From positions 1 through 64,000 of the forward strand of contig NZ_JAGSOH010000019.1 of NCBI RefSeq assembly GCF_018139625.1: a stretch of 64,000 nucleotides of DNA, in the 5' to 3' direction. Below are positions 1 through 7,652 of this stretch, one piece after another. The DNA is from Actinospica acidithermotolerans (GTDB lineage: Bacteria; Actinomycetota; Actinomycetes; Streptomycetales; Catenulisporaceae). The notes beneath the pieces are model-generated. The model was not told the DNA's origin, made no database searches, and saw nothing but the letters and a program-made list of their open reading frames with translations. How positions within the stretch are numbered: position 1 is the first letter of the stretch; each line of letters opens with the position of its first letter. The translations under genes and the position numbers were made by a program.

Positions 1-2
1 GC

Positions 3-113
3 TCCGACATGGACAGCAAGATCTCCCGGCTCAAGGAGCTCGGCGCGCTGCACGACCAGGGTGTGCTCACCGACGCCGAGTTCGAGGCGCAGAAGGCCAA
101 GGTCCTGGCCTAG
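3..113 (+). CDS. SHOCT-domain protein, C-terminal end (partial)
   Basis: Only the last 36 codons lie inside the window; the gene begins upstream. The visible peptide is one helical hairpin with the typical SHOCT pattern: ISRLKELGALHDQGVLT, then an acidic-aromatic turn (DAEFEAQ) and KAKVLA at the very end. SHOCT modules are short C-terminal oligomerisation elements on many actinobacterial membrane proteins. The next gene on the same strand, 74 nt downstream, ends in the same module, so the two may be paralogues or partners. Nothing can be said of the rest of the protein. Confidence 0.85.
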   Translation, partial: SDMDSKISRLKELGALHDQGVLTDAEFEAQKAKVLA

Positions 114-187
114 CCGGCCGGGCCTCGGCAGGTGCTCGACGACAGGCCCGGCTCGCCCGAGCCGGGCCGAAGGGAAAGGAAACCCCG

Positions 188-613
188 GTGAACTACCCGT
201 TGCTCAACGTCTTCCTCACCACCATGTGGTTCTTCCTGTGGATCCTGTGGTTCTTCCTGCTGTTCCGGATCTTCGGGGACATCTTCCGCGACCACGAGCT
301 GAGCGGCTGGGGCAAGGCGGCCTGGTCCGTGTTCGTCATCGTGCTGCCCTTCGTGGGCGTGTTCGTCTATCTGATCGCGCGCGGGCGCGGCATGGGCGCC
401 CGGGAAGTCGCGCAGGCGCAGCGCAATGAGCAGGAGTTCCGGGCCTACGTCCGGGAGGCCGCGGGAACCGGCAGCGGACCGGTCGAGGCGGCCGACGCGA
501 AGGGCGGCGGCGGCCAGGCCGACCAGCTGGCGAAGCTCGCCGACCTCAGGGCCCACGGCGACATCAGCGAGGAGGAGTTCCAGCGCGCGAAGGAGCACGT
601 GCTCGCCGCGTAG
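188..613 (+). CDS. Small membrane protein: PLDc_N-like helices plus SHOCT domain
   Basis: 141 aa from a GTG start preceded by a purine-rich GGGAAAGGAAA ribosome site. Residues about 8-30 (VFLTTMWFFLWILWFFLLF) and 45-65 form two membrane helices with the arrangement of phospholipase-D-nuclease N-terminal (PLDc_N) membrane proteins. There is no PLD catalytic HKD motif, so no enzyme activity is implied. A glycine-rich linker leads to a C-terminal SHOCT hairpin (LAKLADLRAHGDISEEEFQ, KEHVLAA). The truncated SHOCT gene immediately upstream suggests a paired arrangement. Probable role is membrane scaffolding or envelope stress; the function is not established. Confidence 0.85.
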   Translation: MNYPLLNVFLTTMWFFLWILWFFLLFRIFGDIFRDHELSGWGKAAWSVFVIVLPFVGVFVYLIARGRGMGAREVAQAQRNEQEFRAYVREAAGTGSGPVEAADAKGGGGQADQLAKLADLRAHGDISEEEFQRAKEHVLAA

Positions 614-685
614 CCCGCGCCGGCGACGGCGTGTCGCGGGTCGCGCGAGTGGCCAGGGACCACGCCGTGGGCTATCACAGAGCAT

Positions 686-1429
686 GTGACCAATCCGGAT
701 GACCGATGGCCCCGAACCGGGTTCGTGCACGATATCGACATGGGGCAGACGGGCGGCGCGGGCGGCAGGCTCGTGGGGCTCGCGGCGGCGGCCGGTTCGA
801 CCAGCGAGCCGGCCGCCGTCGTGCTGCTGCTGCACGGCGGCCGCGCCCACTCGTACGACCCGGTCTCCCGGGGCAACCTGGCCGCCGCGCGGATGGACGC
901 GCTGGCCAGGGGGATCCGGCGGGAGCGGACGCTGCCGGTCCTCGCGCTGCGCTACCGGGTGCGCGGCTGGAACGACGAGGGCGGGTCGCGCACCCCCGAC
1001 CCGGTCAGCGACGCGTGGCTCGCCCTCGAGGCCGTCGAGAACGGCCTCGGCCCGGTCCCGGTGATCCTGGTCGGCCACAGCCTCGGCGGCCGGACCGCGG
1101 TGCGCGTCGCCGAATACCCCACGGTCCGCGCGGTCGCCGCGCTCGCGCCCTGGCTACCGCCGGACGAGCCGGTCGACCCGCTCGCGGATCGCACCCTGCT
1201 GGTCGCGCACGGGCGCCGCGACCGGGTCACGGACGTCGGCGACTCCGTCGCGTTCGCCACCCGCGCGAGCGCCGTGGCCGACGCGGTCTACCTCAAGGTG
1301 CTCGACGACGGCCACGCGATGCTGCGCCGGCCCGGCGAGTGGCGGCGGCTCGTCGTGCGCTTCGCCGCGCTGGCCGCGTTCGGCTCGTCGGCGGGCGCCC
1401 TGGACGCAGATCGGGTCGGCGGAGAATGA
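686..1429 (+). CDS. Alpha/beta hydrolase (dienelactone-hydrolase type)
   Basis: 247 aa, GTG start. It shows the alpha/beta-hydrolase order: beta-strand and oxyanion loop VLLLHGGRAHS, nucleophile elbow GHSLGG at about residue 133, acid-strand LLVAHGRRDRVTD with Asp after the strand, and the catalytic His in DDGHAML near the C-terminus. No signal peptide, so cytoplasmic. Substrate is unknown; the size and motifs suit small carboxylesterases or dienelactone-hydrolase relatives. It stands alone between the SHOCT proteins and a DoxX-like gene 30 nt downstream, with which it could be co-transcribed. Confidence 0.85.
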   Translation: MTNPDDRWPRTGFVHDIDMGQTGGAGGRLVGLAAAAGSTSEPAAVVLLLHGGRAHSYDPVSRGNLAAARMDALARGIRRERTLPVLALRYRVRGWNDEGGSRTPDPVSDAWLALEAVENGLGPVPVILVGHSLGGRTAVRVAEYPTVRAVAALAPWLPPDEPVDPLADRTLLVAHGRRDRVTDVGDSVAFATRASAVADAVYLKVLDDGHAMLRRPGEWRRLVVRFAALAAFGSSAGALDADRVGGE

Positions 1430-1459
1430 TTTCAGACCACGAAGACGAGGAGCGGCAGA

Positions 1460-1861
1460 GTGTCGAAGACCCGTGAGGCGGGGAAGTCCACGGCCGCGAA
1501 GTCGGCGTACGCCCTGGCCGGGCTGCTGGCCGCGGCCGGCTTGACCCATCTGGCATACCCGAAGCCGTACGACCGGATCGTGCCGCGGGTGCTGCCCGGC
1601 CCGGCGCGCTGGTGGACGTACGGCAGCGGGGCCGCCGAGCTCGCCGTCGCCGCCGCGGTCGCCCACCCGCGCACCCGCCGGAGCGCCGCCGCCGCGGCGG
1701 CCGGCCTGCTGGTCGCCGTCTTCCCGGCCAACGTCCAGATGGCCAGGGACTGGCGCGGCCGCGGTACCACGGCGCGCAACCTGGCCTACGCCCGGCTGCC
1801 GTTGCAGGCCCCGCTCGTCGCGTGGGCGCTCCAGGTGCGGCGCTCCGCGTCTCGCGGATAG
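1460..1861 (+). CDS. DoxX-like small membrane protein
   Basis: 133 aa, GTG start with GAGGAGCGG upstream. It has four hydrophobic segments (about residues 15-35, 50-68, 75-90, 110-125) and the DoxX-like loop GLTHLAYPKPYDRIVPRVLP, followed by WWTYGSGAAELA and FPANVQMARDW, all typical of the DoxX/DoxD-like family in Actinobacteria. Integral membrane protein, function uncertain; the family is loosely tied to redox and quinone metabolism. It ends 12 nt before the convergent stop of the MMPL exporter. Confidence 0.75.
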   Translation: MSKTREAGKSTAAKSAYALAGLLAAAGLTHLAYPKPYDRIVPRVLPGPARWWTYGSGAAELAVAAAVAHPRTRRSAAAAAAGLLVAVFPANVQMARDWRGRGTTARNLAYARLPLQAPLVAWALQVRRSASRG

Positions 1862-1873
1862 CGCGCGGCACTG

Positions 1874-4111
1874 TCACGACGAGACGGGTTCGGCATCGGC
1901 TTCCGCGACGCGCTCTGCGATCGGCTCCTCGCCAAGGTGCGGCAGGATCCTGTCGAGCCACCGCGGAATCCACCAGTTGACGCTCCCCATCAGGAACATG
2001 GCGGCGGGGACGATGACCAGCCGGACGACGGTCGCGTCGATCAGCACGCTGACTCCCAGGCCGAGTGCGAGCATCTTCACGACGACGCTGTTCGAGAGCA
2101 TGAACGCGAAGAACACGCTGGCCATGATGAGCGCCGCGCAGCTGATCACCCGCGCGGTCACGGACAGGCCGGTGGCGACGGACTCGTGGTTGTCGTGCCG
2201 GGCGAGCCAGGCCTCGCGCACGCGGGAGAGCAGGAAGACCTCGTAGTCCATCGAGAGTCCGAAGACGATCGCGAACATCATCATCGGCACGTACGACTCG
2301 ATCGGCACCTTCTCGCCGACGCCGAGCAGCGAGCTGCCCCAGCCCCACTGGAAGACCGCCACGACCACGCCGTAGGCGGCGCCGAGCGAGAACAGGTTGC
2401 ACAGCGCCGCCTTGAGCGCGAGCACCGGGCTGCGGAAGCTGGCCAGCAGGAGCAGGAACGCGGCGGCGATCACCACGACGATGATCAGCGGCAGCCGCGA
2501 GCTGACCTGGTTGCGGAAGTCGAGTTGCAGGGCGATGGTGCCGGTGACGTACCCGGTCGCGCTCGTGCCCGCGACGGCCTTCGGCAGTGTGCTGTCGCGC
2601 AGGGTGCTCATCAGCGTGACCGTCGCGGCGTCCTGCGGTCCCGAGACCGGGGTGACCGTGGTGATCAGCACGTCGCCGTCCGAGGTGGCCTTGATCGGCG
2701 CGACCGAGGCGACGTCGGCGGTCGAAGACAGACCTGACCGCAGCGACGTCTTCAGGCCGGAGACCCGGCCCGCGTCGATGCCCTGGACGTCGACGACGAT
2801 GGTGAACGGGCCGTTCGTGCCCGGCCCGAAGGCGGCGCTCATCTGGTCGTACGCGACGCGATCGGTGTAGCCGACCGGATCGGCGCCGGCGTCGATGTGG
2901 CCGAGCCGGAGGGAGAGCGCCGGGATCGCGAGCGCGCACAGGACGAGCAGTCCGCCGAGCAGGAAAGTCACCGGGCGCCGTCCGACGAGCGCGGCGTACG
3001 CGTGCCAGCCGCTGCCGGTCTGCGCGCTCTCGGCGATCGGCTTGCGCACCCGCAGCCGGTCGATGCGCCGACCCGCCATGCCGAGCAGCGCGGGGACCAG
3101 GGTCAGGGCACTGAGCGCACCGACGGCCACCGTGATTCCGGCGGCCAGGCCGAGCTTGCCGATGAACGACAGGCCGGAGGCGTACAGGCCCAGCAGCGCG
3201 ACGATGACCGTGAGCGCGGCGGTCAGCACCGCACGCCCGCTGGACGCGAGGGTGCGCGCCGCGGCGAGATCCGGGGCGACGCCGTCGATGACCTGCTGCC
3301 GGTGCCGGGTGATCAGGAACAGGCCGTAGTCGATGCCGACGCCGAGCCCCATCATGATGGCCAGCGTGGGGGAGACGGTCGCGAAGGTGGTCGCGGCGGC
3401 CAGCATCCCGAGCAGCCCGAGCCCGGCCGCGCCGCCTATCAGAGCGCTGATGATCGGCAGGCCGGCCGCGAGCACGCTGCCGAAGCCGACGAGTAGGACG
3501 ATGATCGCCACGGCGATTCCGGCGCCCTCGGAGGCGGTGTCCTTGGTGACGGGCCTGGCCGCCGTGCCGAGCGTCTCGCCGTAGTTGACCTGCACCCCGG
3601 CGGCGCGCGCGGGGGCCGTGGCCTGCTCGACCTGCGCGACGTACGAGCTGCCGAGGTCGACGGGGTTCGTGTCGAACTGGACCGTCGAGTACGCCGTGCG
3701 CCCGTCCTTCGAGGTCGTCGCGCCGGCGAGCGGGTCGGTGGCGGACAGGACGTGCGGCAGTTTCCGGACGTCGCCGATGCTCGTCTCGATCGCGCTCTCG
3801 GCGGTGGACAGTTGGCCGGAGGCGACCGCGAACACGATCTGGCCGCTCTGCCCGCCCGCCGCCGGATCGTGCGCCTGCAGCACGTTGATGCCGGTCACCG
3901 ACGGCGAGCCGGAGAGGTTGAAGTCGTCGGCGTACGTGCCGCCCAGTGCGCGGTGGCCGACCGTCGCGCCGATCAGGATCAGCAGCCAGACCGCGACCAC
4001 GGTCCACGCGTGCCGGGCGCACCATCCGCCGGCCCGGGCGAGCAGGCCGCGCGGCCACTCGCCGTCCGAGGCGGGGAGATCGGGCGTGCGGGTTCTGTTT
4101 CGTCGGAGCAT
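1874..4111 (-). CDS. MMPL-family RND exporter
   Basis: 745 aa inner-membrane transporter of the MMPL/RND family, which exports lipids or toxic hydrophobic compounds using proton flow. One N-terminal helix (WTVVAVWLLILIGATVGH) precedes a periplasm-like loop, then two repeats of five to six helices. The family's intramembrane Asp-Tyr pairs are present in both halves: GVGIDYGLFLITRHR and GLSMDYEVFLLSRVRE. Length is normal for short actinobacterial MMPLs. A TetR gene lies upstream on the same strand, and a 14-bp palindrome identical in design to the one before tetR sits 61 nt ahead of this start. Induction by the exported compound, or a mimic, is inferred. Confidence 0.93.
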   Translation of the reverse strand: MLRRNRTRTPDLPASDGEWPRGLLARAGGWCARHAWTVVAVWLLILIGATVGHRALGGTYADDFNLSGSPSVTGINVLQAHDPAAGGQSGQIVFAVASGQLSTAESAIETSIGDVRKLPHVLSATDPLAGATTSKDGRTAYSTVQFDTNPVDLGSSYVAQVEQATAPARAAGVQVNYGETLGTAARPVTKDTASEGAGIAVAIIVLLVGFGSVLAAGLPIISALIGGAAGLGLLGMLAAATTFATVSPTLAIMMGLGVGIDYGLFLITRHRQQVIDGVAPDLAAARTLASSGRAVLTAALTVIVALLGLYASGLSFIGKLGLAAGITVAVGALSALTLVPALLGMAGRRIDRLRVRKPIAESAQTGSGWHAYAALVGRRPVTFLLGGLLVLCALAIPALSLRLGHIDAGADPVGYTDRVAYDQMSAAFGPGTNGPFTIVVDVQGIDAGRVSGLKTSLRSGLSSTADVASVAPIKATSDGDVLITTVTPVSGPQDAATVTLMSTLRDSTLPKAVAGTSATGYVTGTIALQLDFRNQVSSRLPLIIVVVIAAAFLLLLASFRSPVLALKAALCNLFSLGAAYGVVVAVFQWGWGSSLLGVGEKVPIESYVPMMMFAIVFGLSMDYEVFLLSRVREAWLARHDNHESVATGLSVTARVISCAALIMASVFFAFMLSNSVVVKMLALGLGVSVLIDATVVRLVIVPAAMFLMGSVNWWIPRWLDRILPHLGEEPIAERVAEADAEPVSS

Positions 4112-4172
4112 CGAAGGCCCTTCCCGGGTGCGTCCGCGCGCTGGCGGCCCTGTCGAAGTGGATCCTATTCAC

Positions 4173-4186
4173 ATAGTGGCCACTAT
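4173..4186. promoter_or_regulatory. TetR operator upstream of MMPL exporter
   Basis: Perfect palindrome ATAGTGGCCACTAT. The same half-sites (ATAGTG/CACTAT) recur as ATAGTGATCACTAT in front of the tetR gene at 5134-5147. Two matching palindromes before the regulator and its presumed target, AT-rich against a GC-rich background, make this a strong operator prediction. Confidence 0.85.
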
Positions 4187-4323
4187 CGCAATAGCGCCTG
4201 CTCGCATCGGCGTGGGACAATCGCGGGGCACGGTGGGAACTCTGGGCATGGTGGGAACAGTGCGAACGCAGGCGCGGTACGGCATGGATTCGACGGCCGA
4301 GCGCCCGCCGGAAACGCCGGGAA

Positions 4324-4368
4324 CGCCGAGAGCGCTGGCCGGGGAGATCCCGGGCAGCGCTCTCGGCG
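4324..4368 (-). terminator. Hairpin terminator after tetR
   Basis: A perfect 13-bp stem (CGCCGAGAGCGCT at 4324-4336, complement at 4356-4368) with a 19-nt loop that itself contains a short CCGGG/CCCGG stem. It lies between the tetR stop and the MMPL operator, so the two genes are probably separate transcripts. No U-run, as is common in this group. The remaining 4112-4420 spacer holds only this hairpin and the operator. Confidence 0.7.
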
Positions 4369-4420
4369 GCCGTTCGACGGCGATCACATGTTCTAGAGGC
4401 GGGACCCCGCCGCGCTCAGC

Positions 4421-5116
4421 TCAGTCGTCGGCGTTCTCGCCGGATCCTGACTGCTCGGCACTCGGTCCGGGCAGCTGAACACCCGTCATCGTCGCCTCGG
4501 TGAACAGGCAGGCCAGGGTGCGCTCGAACAGGTCCTCGGAGACGAAGCCGGGGTCGATGCGCCGCAATTGGACGAGCCCGTGGAAGAGCGCGATCACGAC
4601 GGTCGAGATGCTCTGCAGCGGGTAGTCGGTGCCCCGCCCCTGACCCTCCAGGAGTCGGGCGATCACCCCGGTCAGCGCGTCGCGCGACTCGCCGACGCGC
4701 TCGGCGAACGTGGCCATCGACTCGGGATTGCGCACGGCGTAGAGCCAGAACTCCGCGCGCAGCGATTCGAAGGCGACGTCCTCGTCCGCGGTCTCGATCA
4801 GCAGCTTGCCGAGCCCCGCGGCGGCCGTGCCGTCCGGTTGCCGGCCGTCGATCAGCTGCGCGGCCTCGGCGATGCGGTCGCTCGCCCGCGACTCGAGCAG
4901 CGCGAGGAACAGCTCCTGCTTGCCGCCGAAGTTGGAGTAGAGCGCGCCGATCGAGAACCCGGCGCTCTCCGCGATCTCCTCGACCGAGGCTCCGGCGTAT
5001 CCCTTGCGCGCGAACGTCTCCGCCGCGGCGTCGAGGAGCAGCTCGCGCGTGCGCGCCTTCGACTCGGCCCGGGTGAGGCGCTTCGGCCGCTGCGGGGCCT
5101 CCTCGTCTGTCGCCAT
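4421..5116 (-). CDS. TetR-family repressor of the MMPL exporter
   Basis: 231 aa. The N-terminal TetR helix-turn-helix spans about residues 22-68 (TRELLLDAAAETFARKGY, then VEEIAESAGFSIGALYSNF); the rest is the helical ligand-binding and dimerisation domain. The ATG start is fixed by the domain beginning and by a matching palindrome 18 nt upstream. It lies upstream of and parallel to the MMPL gene. Both have ATAGTG-NN-CACTAT in front, so autorepression plus control of the exporter is inferred. Ligand unknown, likely a hydrophobic compound or lipid precursor. Confidence 0.93.
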   Translation of the reverse strand: MATDEEAPQRPKRLTRAESKARTRELLLDAAAETFARKGYAGASVEEIAESAGFSIGALYSNFGGKQELFLALLESRASDRIAEAAQLIDGRQPDGTAAAGLGKLLIETADEDVAFESLRAEFWLYAVRNPESMATFAERVGESRDALTGVIARLLEGQGRGTDYPLQSISTVVIALFHGLVQLRRIDPGFVSEDLFERTLACLFTEATMTGVQLPGPSAEQSGSGENADD

Positions 5117-5133
5117 CGTGCGAGACTATCCAG

Positions 5134-5147
5134 ATAGTGATCACTAT
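5134..5147. promoter_or_regulatory. TetR autoregulatory operator
   Basis: Perfect palindrome ATAGTGATCACTAT beginning 18 nt upstream of the tetR start. It matches the half-sites of the palindrome before the MMPL gene and differs only in the two centre bases. Confidence 0.85.
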
Positions 5148-5261
5148 GTCAACGGCGCTGCCGCAACACGGCACGGCGGCGAACGGCCGTGCGGTGAACG
5201 GCTGCGCGGCGAGCAGCTGTGCTGGGAACGGGTGCGCGGCTGCACTGTCGGCGGCCCTCGG

Positions 5262-5267
5262 TAGGTT
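5262..5267 (+). promoter_or_regulatory. Candidate -10 box for near-leaderless NUDIX transcript
   Basis: TAGGTT fits the actinobacterial TANNNT -10 pattern and ends 8 nt before the GTG start of the NUDIX gene, which has no Shine-Dalgarno sequence. Transcription would begin at or 1-2 nt before the start codon. No convincing -35 box is visible. Confidence 0.4.
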
Positions 5268-5275
5268 TTCGGTCC

Positions 5276-5851
5276 GTGATCAGCAACCGCGAACAGATCG
5301 CCCGAATCATCGCGTCGATCGACCCTGTCGACGCCGTCGAGCAAGACCACCGGCGCGCGGCGCTGGAGTGGATTGATTCGGGTGCCGAGCTGTACCGATC
5401 GGTGCCGCCGGACCAACCGCCGATGCACCTGGTCTCCTACTTCGTACCCTTCGACACCCGTACCGGTTCGGTACTGCTGGCCGCCCATCGCAAGTCCGGC
5501 CTCGAACTCCCTCCCGGCGGCCACTGCGAGGCTGGGGAGCTGCCGTGGCAGACCGTGCAGCGCGAGTGCGTCGAGGAACTCGCCGTCCCGGCAGCCGCCT
5601 TACCGGGGCTCGGCACCGACCCGCTGTTCGTGACGGTGACGCAGACGCAGGGCTCTGCGGTCCGCCGTCACACCGACGTGAGCCTGTGGTTCGTGATCGA
5701 CGTCGATCCGGCCGATGCCCGACTTCGCCCGGACCCCGGCGAGTTCGACGGCGTGCGCTGGCTGTCGGTCGAGCAGCTACTCGCGGAACCGATCGAGGCC
5801 TTTGATCCACACATGCATCGCTTCGCGCGCAAGCTGATGTCGGCCGTCTGA
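5276..5851 (+). CDS. NUDIX hydrolase
   Basis: 191 aa. A complete Nudix box lies at about residues 82-104: GHCEAGE, seven residues, then RECVEEL, matching Gx5Ex7REUxEExGU and supplying the metal-binding glutamates. The fold boundaries fit (VSYFVPFD strand before the box; FDGVRWLSVEQL typical of the C-terminal half). Such enzymes hydrolyse nucleoside-diphosphate-X compounds; the substrate cannot be read from sequence. The GTG at 5276 is preferred over longer in-frame starts because the preceding 19 codons have no NUDIX-like content and a -10-like TAGGTT sits just before it. Stand-alone gene, convergent with phoU. Confidence 0.87.
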   Translation: MISNREQIARIIASIDPVDAVEQDHRRAALEWIDSGAELYRSVPPDQPPMHLVSYFVPFDTRTGSVLLAAHRKSGLELPPGGHCEAGELPWQTVQRECVEELAVPAAALPGLGTDPLFVTVTQTQGSAVRRHTDVSLWFVIDVDPADARLRPDPGEFDGVRWLSVEQLLAEPIEAFDPHMHRFARKLMSAV

Positions 5852-5892
5852 CGTGGTCGAGCGCGTGAGACGTCGAGGGCCGGCCGTCCGCA

Positions 5893-6543
5893 CTACGGCT
5901 GATCGTCCCAGGGCTCGCCGGTGCCGAGGTTCTCCACGCGGTGCGCCACCGAGACCGCGTGGTCGGCGAAGCGCTCGTAGTAGCGGCTGAGCAGGGTCAC
6001 GTCGATGGCCGTCTGCATCGGGTACTTGTCCTCCGCGCTCAGCAGTGCGGCGAACACGCCGCGGTGCAGGCGGTCGACGGTGTCGTCCTGCGCGTCGAGG
6101 GTGTTGGCGGCCGTGACGTCTCGCGTCTCGATGATCCGCGCCAGCCGGTTCGACAGCTGCACGCCGATCTCGCCCATCTGCGCGAAGGTGTCGCGCAGTT
6201 CGTCCGGGACCGCGCAGTCCGGGAAGCGCATCCGCGCCACGGTGGCTATGTGCCGGGCCAGGTCGCCCATGCGCTCCAGGTCCGCGCTCATCCGCAGCGA
6301 GGTGAGCAGTGCGCGCAGGTCGCTCGCGACCGGCTGCTGCTCGGCCAGCGAGCCGGGGGCCTGCACGTCCATTTCGCGGTAGAGCGCGTCGATCGCGCGA
6401 TCGCCCGAGATCACCGTCTCGGCCAGCCGGAGGTCCGTTTCGAGCAGCGCCTCGGTCGCCTGGGACAGCGCCTGGCCGACCAGCCGGGCCATCTCCGCCA
6501 AGGCGTGGCCGGCGTGTTCGGACTCGTTGTAGAGATCGCGCAT
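5893..6543 (-). CDS. phoU: PhoU-family phosphate-signalling protein
   Basis: 216 aa beginning MRDLYN, the usual PhoU start. It has two three-helix-bundle repeats, each with the metal-binding E-x-x-x-D type motif (ERMGDLARH, ERFADHAVS). PhoU couples the Pst phosphate transporter to the phosphate-sensing histidine kinase and keeps the response off when phosphate is plentiful. No pst genes or sensor kinase lie nearby, so this may be an orphan or second copy. It is 64 nt downstream of the Clp-N gene on the same strand and could be read from the HTH promoter. Confidence 0.88.
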   Translation of the reverse strand: MRDLYNESEHAGHALAEMARLVGQALSQATEALLETDLRLAETVISGDRAIDALYREMDVQAPGSLAEQQPVASDLRALLTSLRMSADLERMGDLARHIATVARMRFPDCAVPDELRDTFAQMGEIGVQLSNRLARIIETRDVTAANTLDAQDDTVDRLHRGVFAALLSAEDKYPMQTAIDVTLLSRYYERFADHAVSVAHRVENLGTGEPWDDQP

Positions 6544-6607
6544 CGTAACAGTCTCGCAGACCATTGCGGAGGTTCGCACCGCGAACCGGCCGCGGCCAGG
6601 CCATGGC

Positions 6608-7180
6608 CTAGAGAGCACCGCTGATCTCCGCGCTGAGTTCTGGCGCCGAAACCCCGAGCGTGGCGAGAATACTGCGCGCCGCGCTCGCTCTCACATCCAG
6701 CAGGACCAGCGCCAGCTCCGCGGTGTCGGGGCGGCCGTCCGGCCGGGCCTCGGCGGCGCGGATCGATCGCTTGAGGCAGGCGCGCGCCTGACGGGTCACC
6801 CGCAGGTGACCGGTGACGTCGCGTTTCGCGCGGCTGGACCGTGCGGCGCCCGCACGGTCCAGCGAGCCCGGACCGAACGCCTGCTCGACGCGCGCACGGA
6901 CGGCGTCGAGGTCGACGCCGATCGTGTCGAGCGCCTCACCGTCGAGATCCCTCTGCCGCGCGGCGGCCGAACGCGAGCGACGGACCAGGGCCGCCAGCTG
7001 CTCGTCGACGCGCTCCGGAGTCACGCCCCGCGCCCGGAGAATGCCGCCGACCGCGTCATCGGCCCCGGCCACCCCGTAGAGCAGGTGCTCGCAGCCGATG
7101 AAGTGCTGGCCGAAGCGGCGTGCCTGCTCCTGCGCGCGGATGACCGCGCGCCGTGCCTCGCCCTCGATGCGCCTCGTCAC
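6608..7180 (-). CDS. Clp N-terminal-domain protein without AAA module
   Basis: 190 aa. It has two Clp-N repeats: RAVIRAQEQARRFGQHFIGCEHLLYGV, with the ILRARGVTPERV extension, and after a basic linker a second ACLKRSIRAAEA, DTAELALVLLDV, ILATLGV. Clp-N domains are the adaptor and substrate-binding parts of ClpA/ClpC, but no Walker motifs follow. The GTG start at 7180 shares a 4-nt GTGA overlap with the stop of the HTH gene, so the two are translationally coupled. In this arrangement the Clp-N protein plausibly modulates or targets the HTH partner, possibly through ClpCP; that is inference. Confidence 0.85.
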   Translation of the reverse strand: MTRRIEGEARRAVIRAQEQARRFGQHFIGCEHLLYGVAGADDAVGGILRARGVTPERVDEQLAALVRRSRSAAARQRDLDGEALDTIGVDLDAVRARVEQAFGPGSLDRAGAARSSRAKRDVTGHLRVTRQARACLKRSIRAAEARPDGRPDTAELALVLLDVRASAARSILATLGVSAPELSAEISGAL

Positions 7181-7401
7181 GATCGCCTCCCGATCCGTGG
7201 CCCGTGCTTGCGGTGCACGGTCTGCTTGGTCACGCCCAGCCGGTCGGCGATCTCCTGCCACGACCAGCCGAGCCGCCGCGCGTTCTCGATCTGCAGCACC
7301 TCCAGCCGCTCGGCCAGCTCCCGCAGCGCGGCCACCGCGCGCAGCCCGACGTCCGGGTCCTGACTCGCGGCGCCCTCGGCGATCTCGAGCGTGCTTTCCA
7401 T
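7177..7401 (-). CDS. Small helix-turn-helix regulator paired with Clp-N protein
   Basis: 74 aa. The C-terminal HTH reads WSWQEIADRLGVTKQTVHRKH, preceded by a helical segment (LRAVAALRELAERLEVLQIENARRLG) suited to dimerisation. The ATG lies 3 bp from a perfect 16-bp palindrome with a second, near-identical copy 11 bp further upstream. The promoter built from these places transcription initiation at or next to the start codon, so the mRNA is probably leaderless; no ribosome site is present. Autorepression is strongly implied. Co-transcribed with the Clp-N gene (4-nt overlap). Confidence 0.85.
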   Translation of the reverse strand: MESTLEIAEGAASQDPDVGLRAVAALRELAERLEVLQIENARRLGWSWQEIADRLGVTKQTVHRKHGPRIGRRS

Positions 7402-7404
7402 GCC

Positions 7405-7420
7405 GTCAGCATATGCTGAC
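7405..7420. promoter_or_regulatory. HTH-regulator operator, proximal copy
   Basis: Perfect 16-bp palindrome GTCAGCATATGCTGAC. On the minus strand it contains TATGCT (7408-7413), which serves as the -10 box of the HTH gene, so binding would directly block RNA polymerase. Confidence 0.85.
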
Positions 7421-7436
7421 GATCCAGCCGCGTCAA
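7408..7436 (-). promoter_or_regulatory. Promoter of the HTH/Clp-N operon
   Basis: Minus-strand -35 TTGACG (7431-7436) and -10 TATGCT (7408-7413) with an ideal 17-bp spacer. The -35 lies in the distal palindrome and the -10 in the proximal one. The predicted start point is 7401-7402, that is, the ATG itself, giving a leaderless message. Confidence 0.75.
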
Positions 7437-7447
7437 CATATGCTGAC
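7432..7447. promoter_or_regulatory. HTH-regulator operator, distal copy
   Basis: GTCAACATATGCTGAC, one base different from the proximal copy; its centre is 27 bp away. It overlaps the -35 box of the HTH gene. Confidence 0.8.
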
Positions 7448-7511
7448 GCGGCGTCCGGCGCGGCCCGGCCGGACCGGCCGGCGCCCGCTCTCTCACGAAA
7501 CTGTCATCTAA

Positions 7512-7523
7512 ATTGTTAACAAT
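7512..7523. promoter_or_regulatory. Palindrome upstream of tannase-like gene
   Basis: Perfect 12-bp palindrome ATTGTTAACAAT, conspicuously AT-rich, 130 bp before the start of the exported esterase. It resembles GntR- or LacI-family sites, but no such regulator is adjacent. The rest of 7449-7638 holds no gene. Confidence 0.45.
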
Positions 7524-7652
7524 GTTGAAACCAGGGTTCTACGGTCTGGGTCTCGTACCAGCCGCGCGGTTCGACCCGCCCACGACGCCCCCCGGGCCGG
7601 GGGGAGGGGCCGGACCGTGTCCACCTTTCCCGATGCACAAGGAGGTACACGG

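Noticed and set aside
1293-4220. 975-codon minus frame overlapping the MMPL gene
   Set aside because: Arg/Gly-rich translation without domains; the MMPL frame has membrane helices and family motifs.
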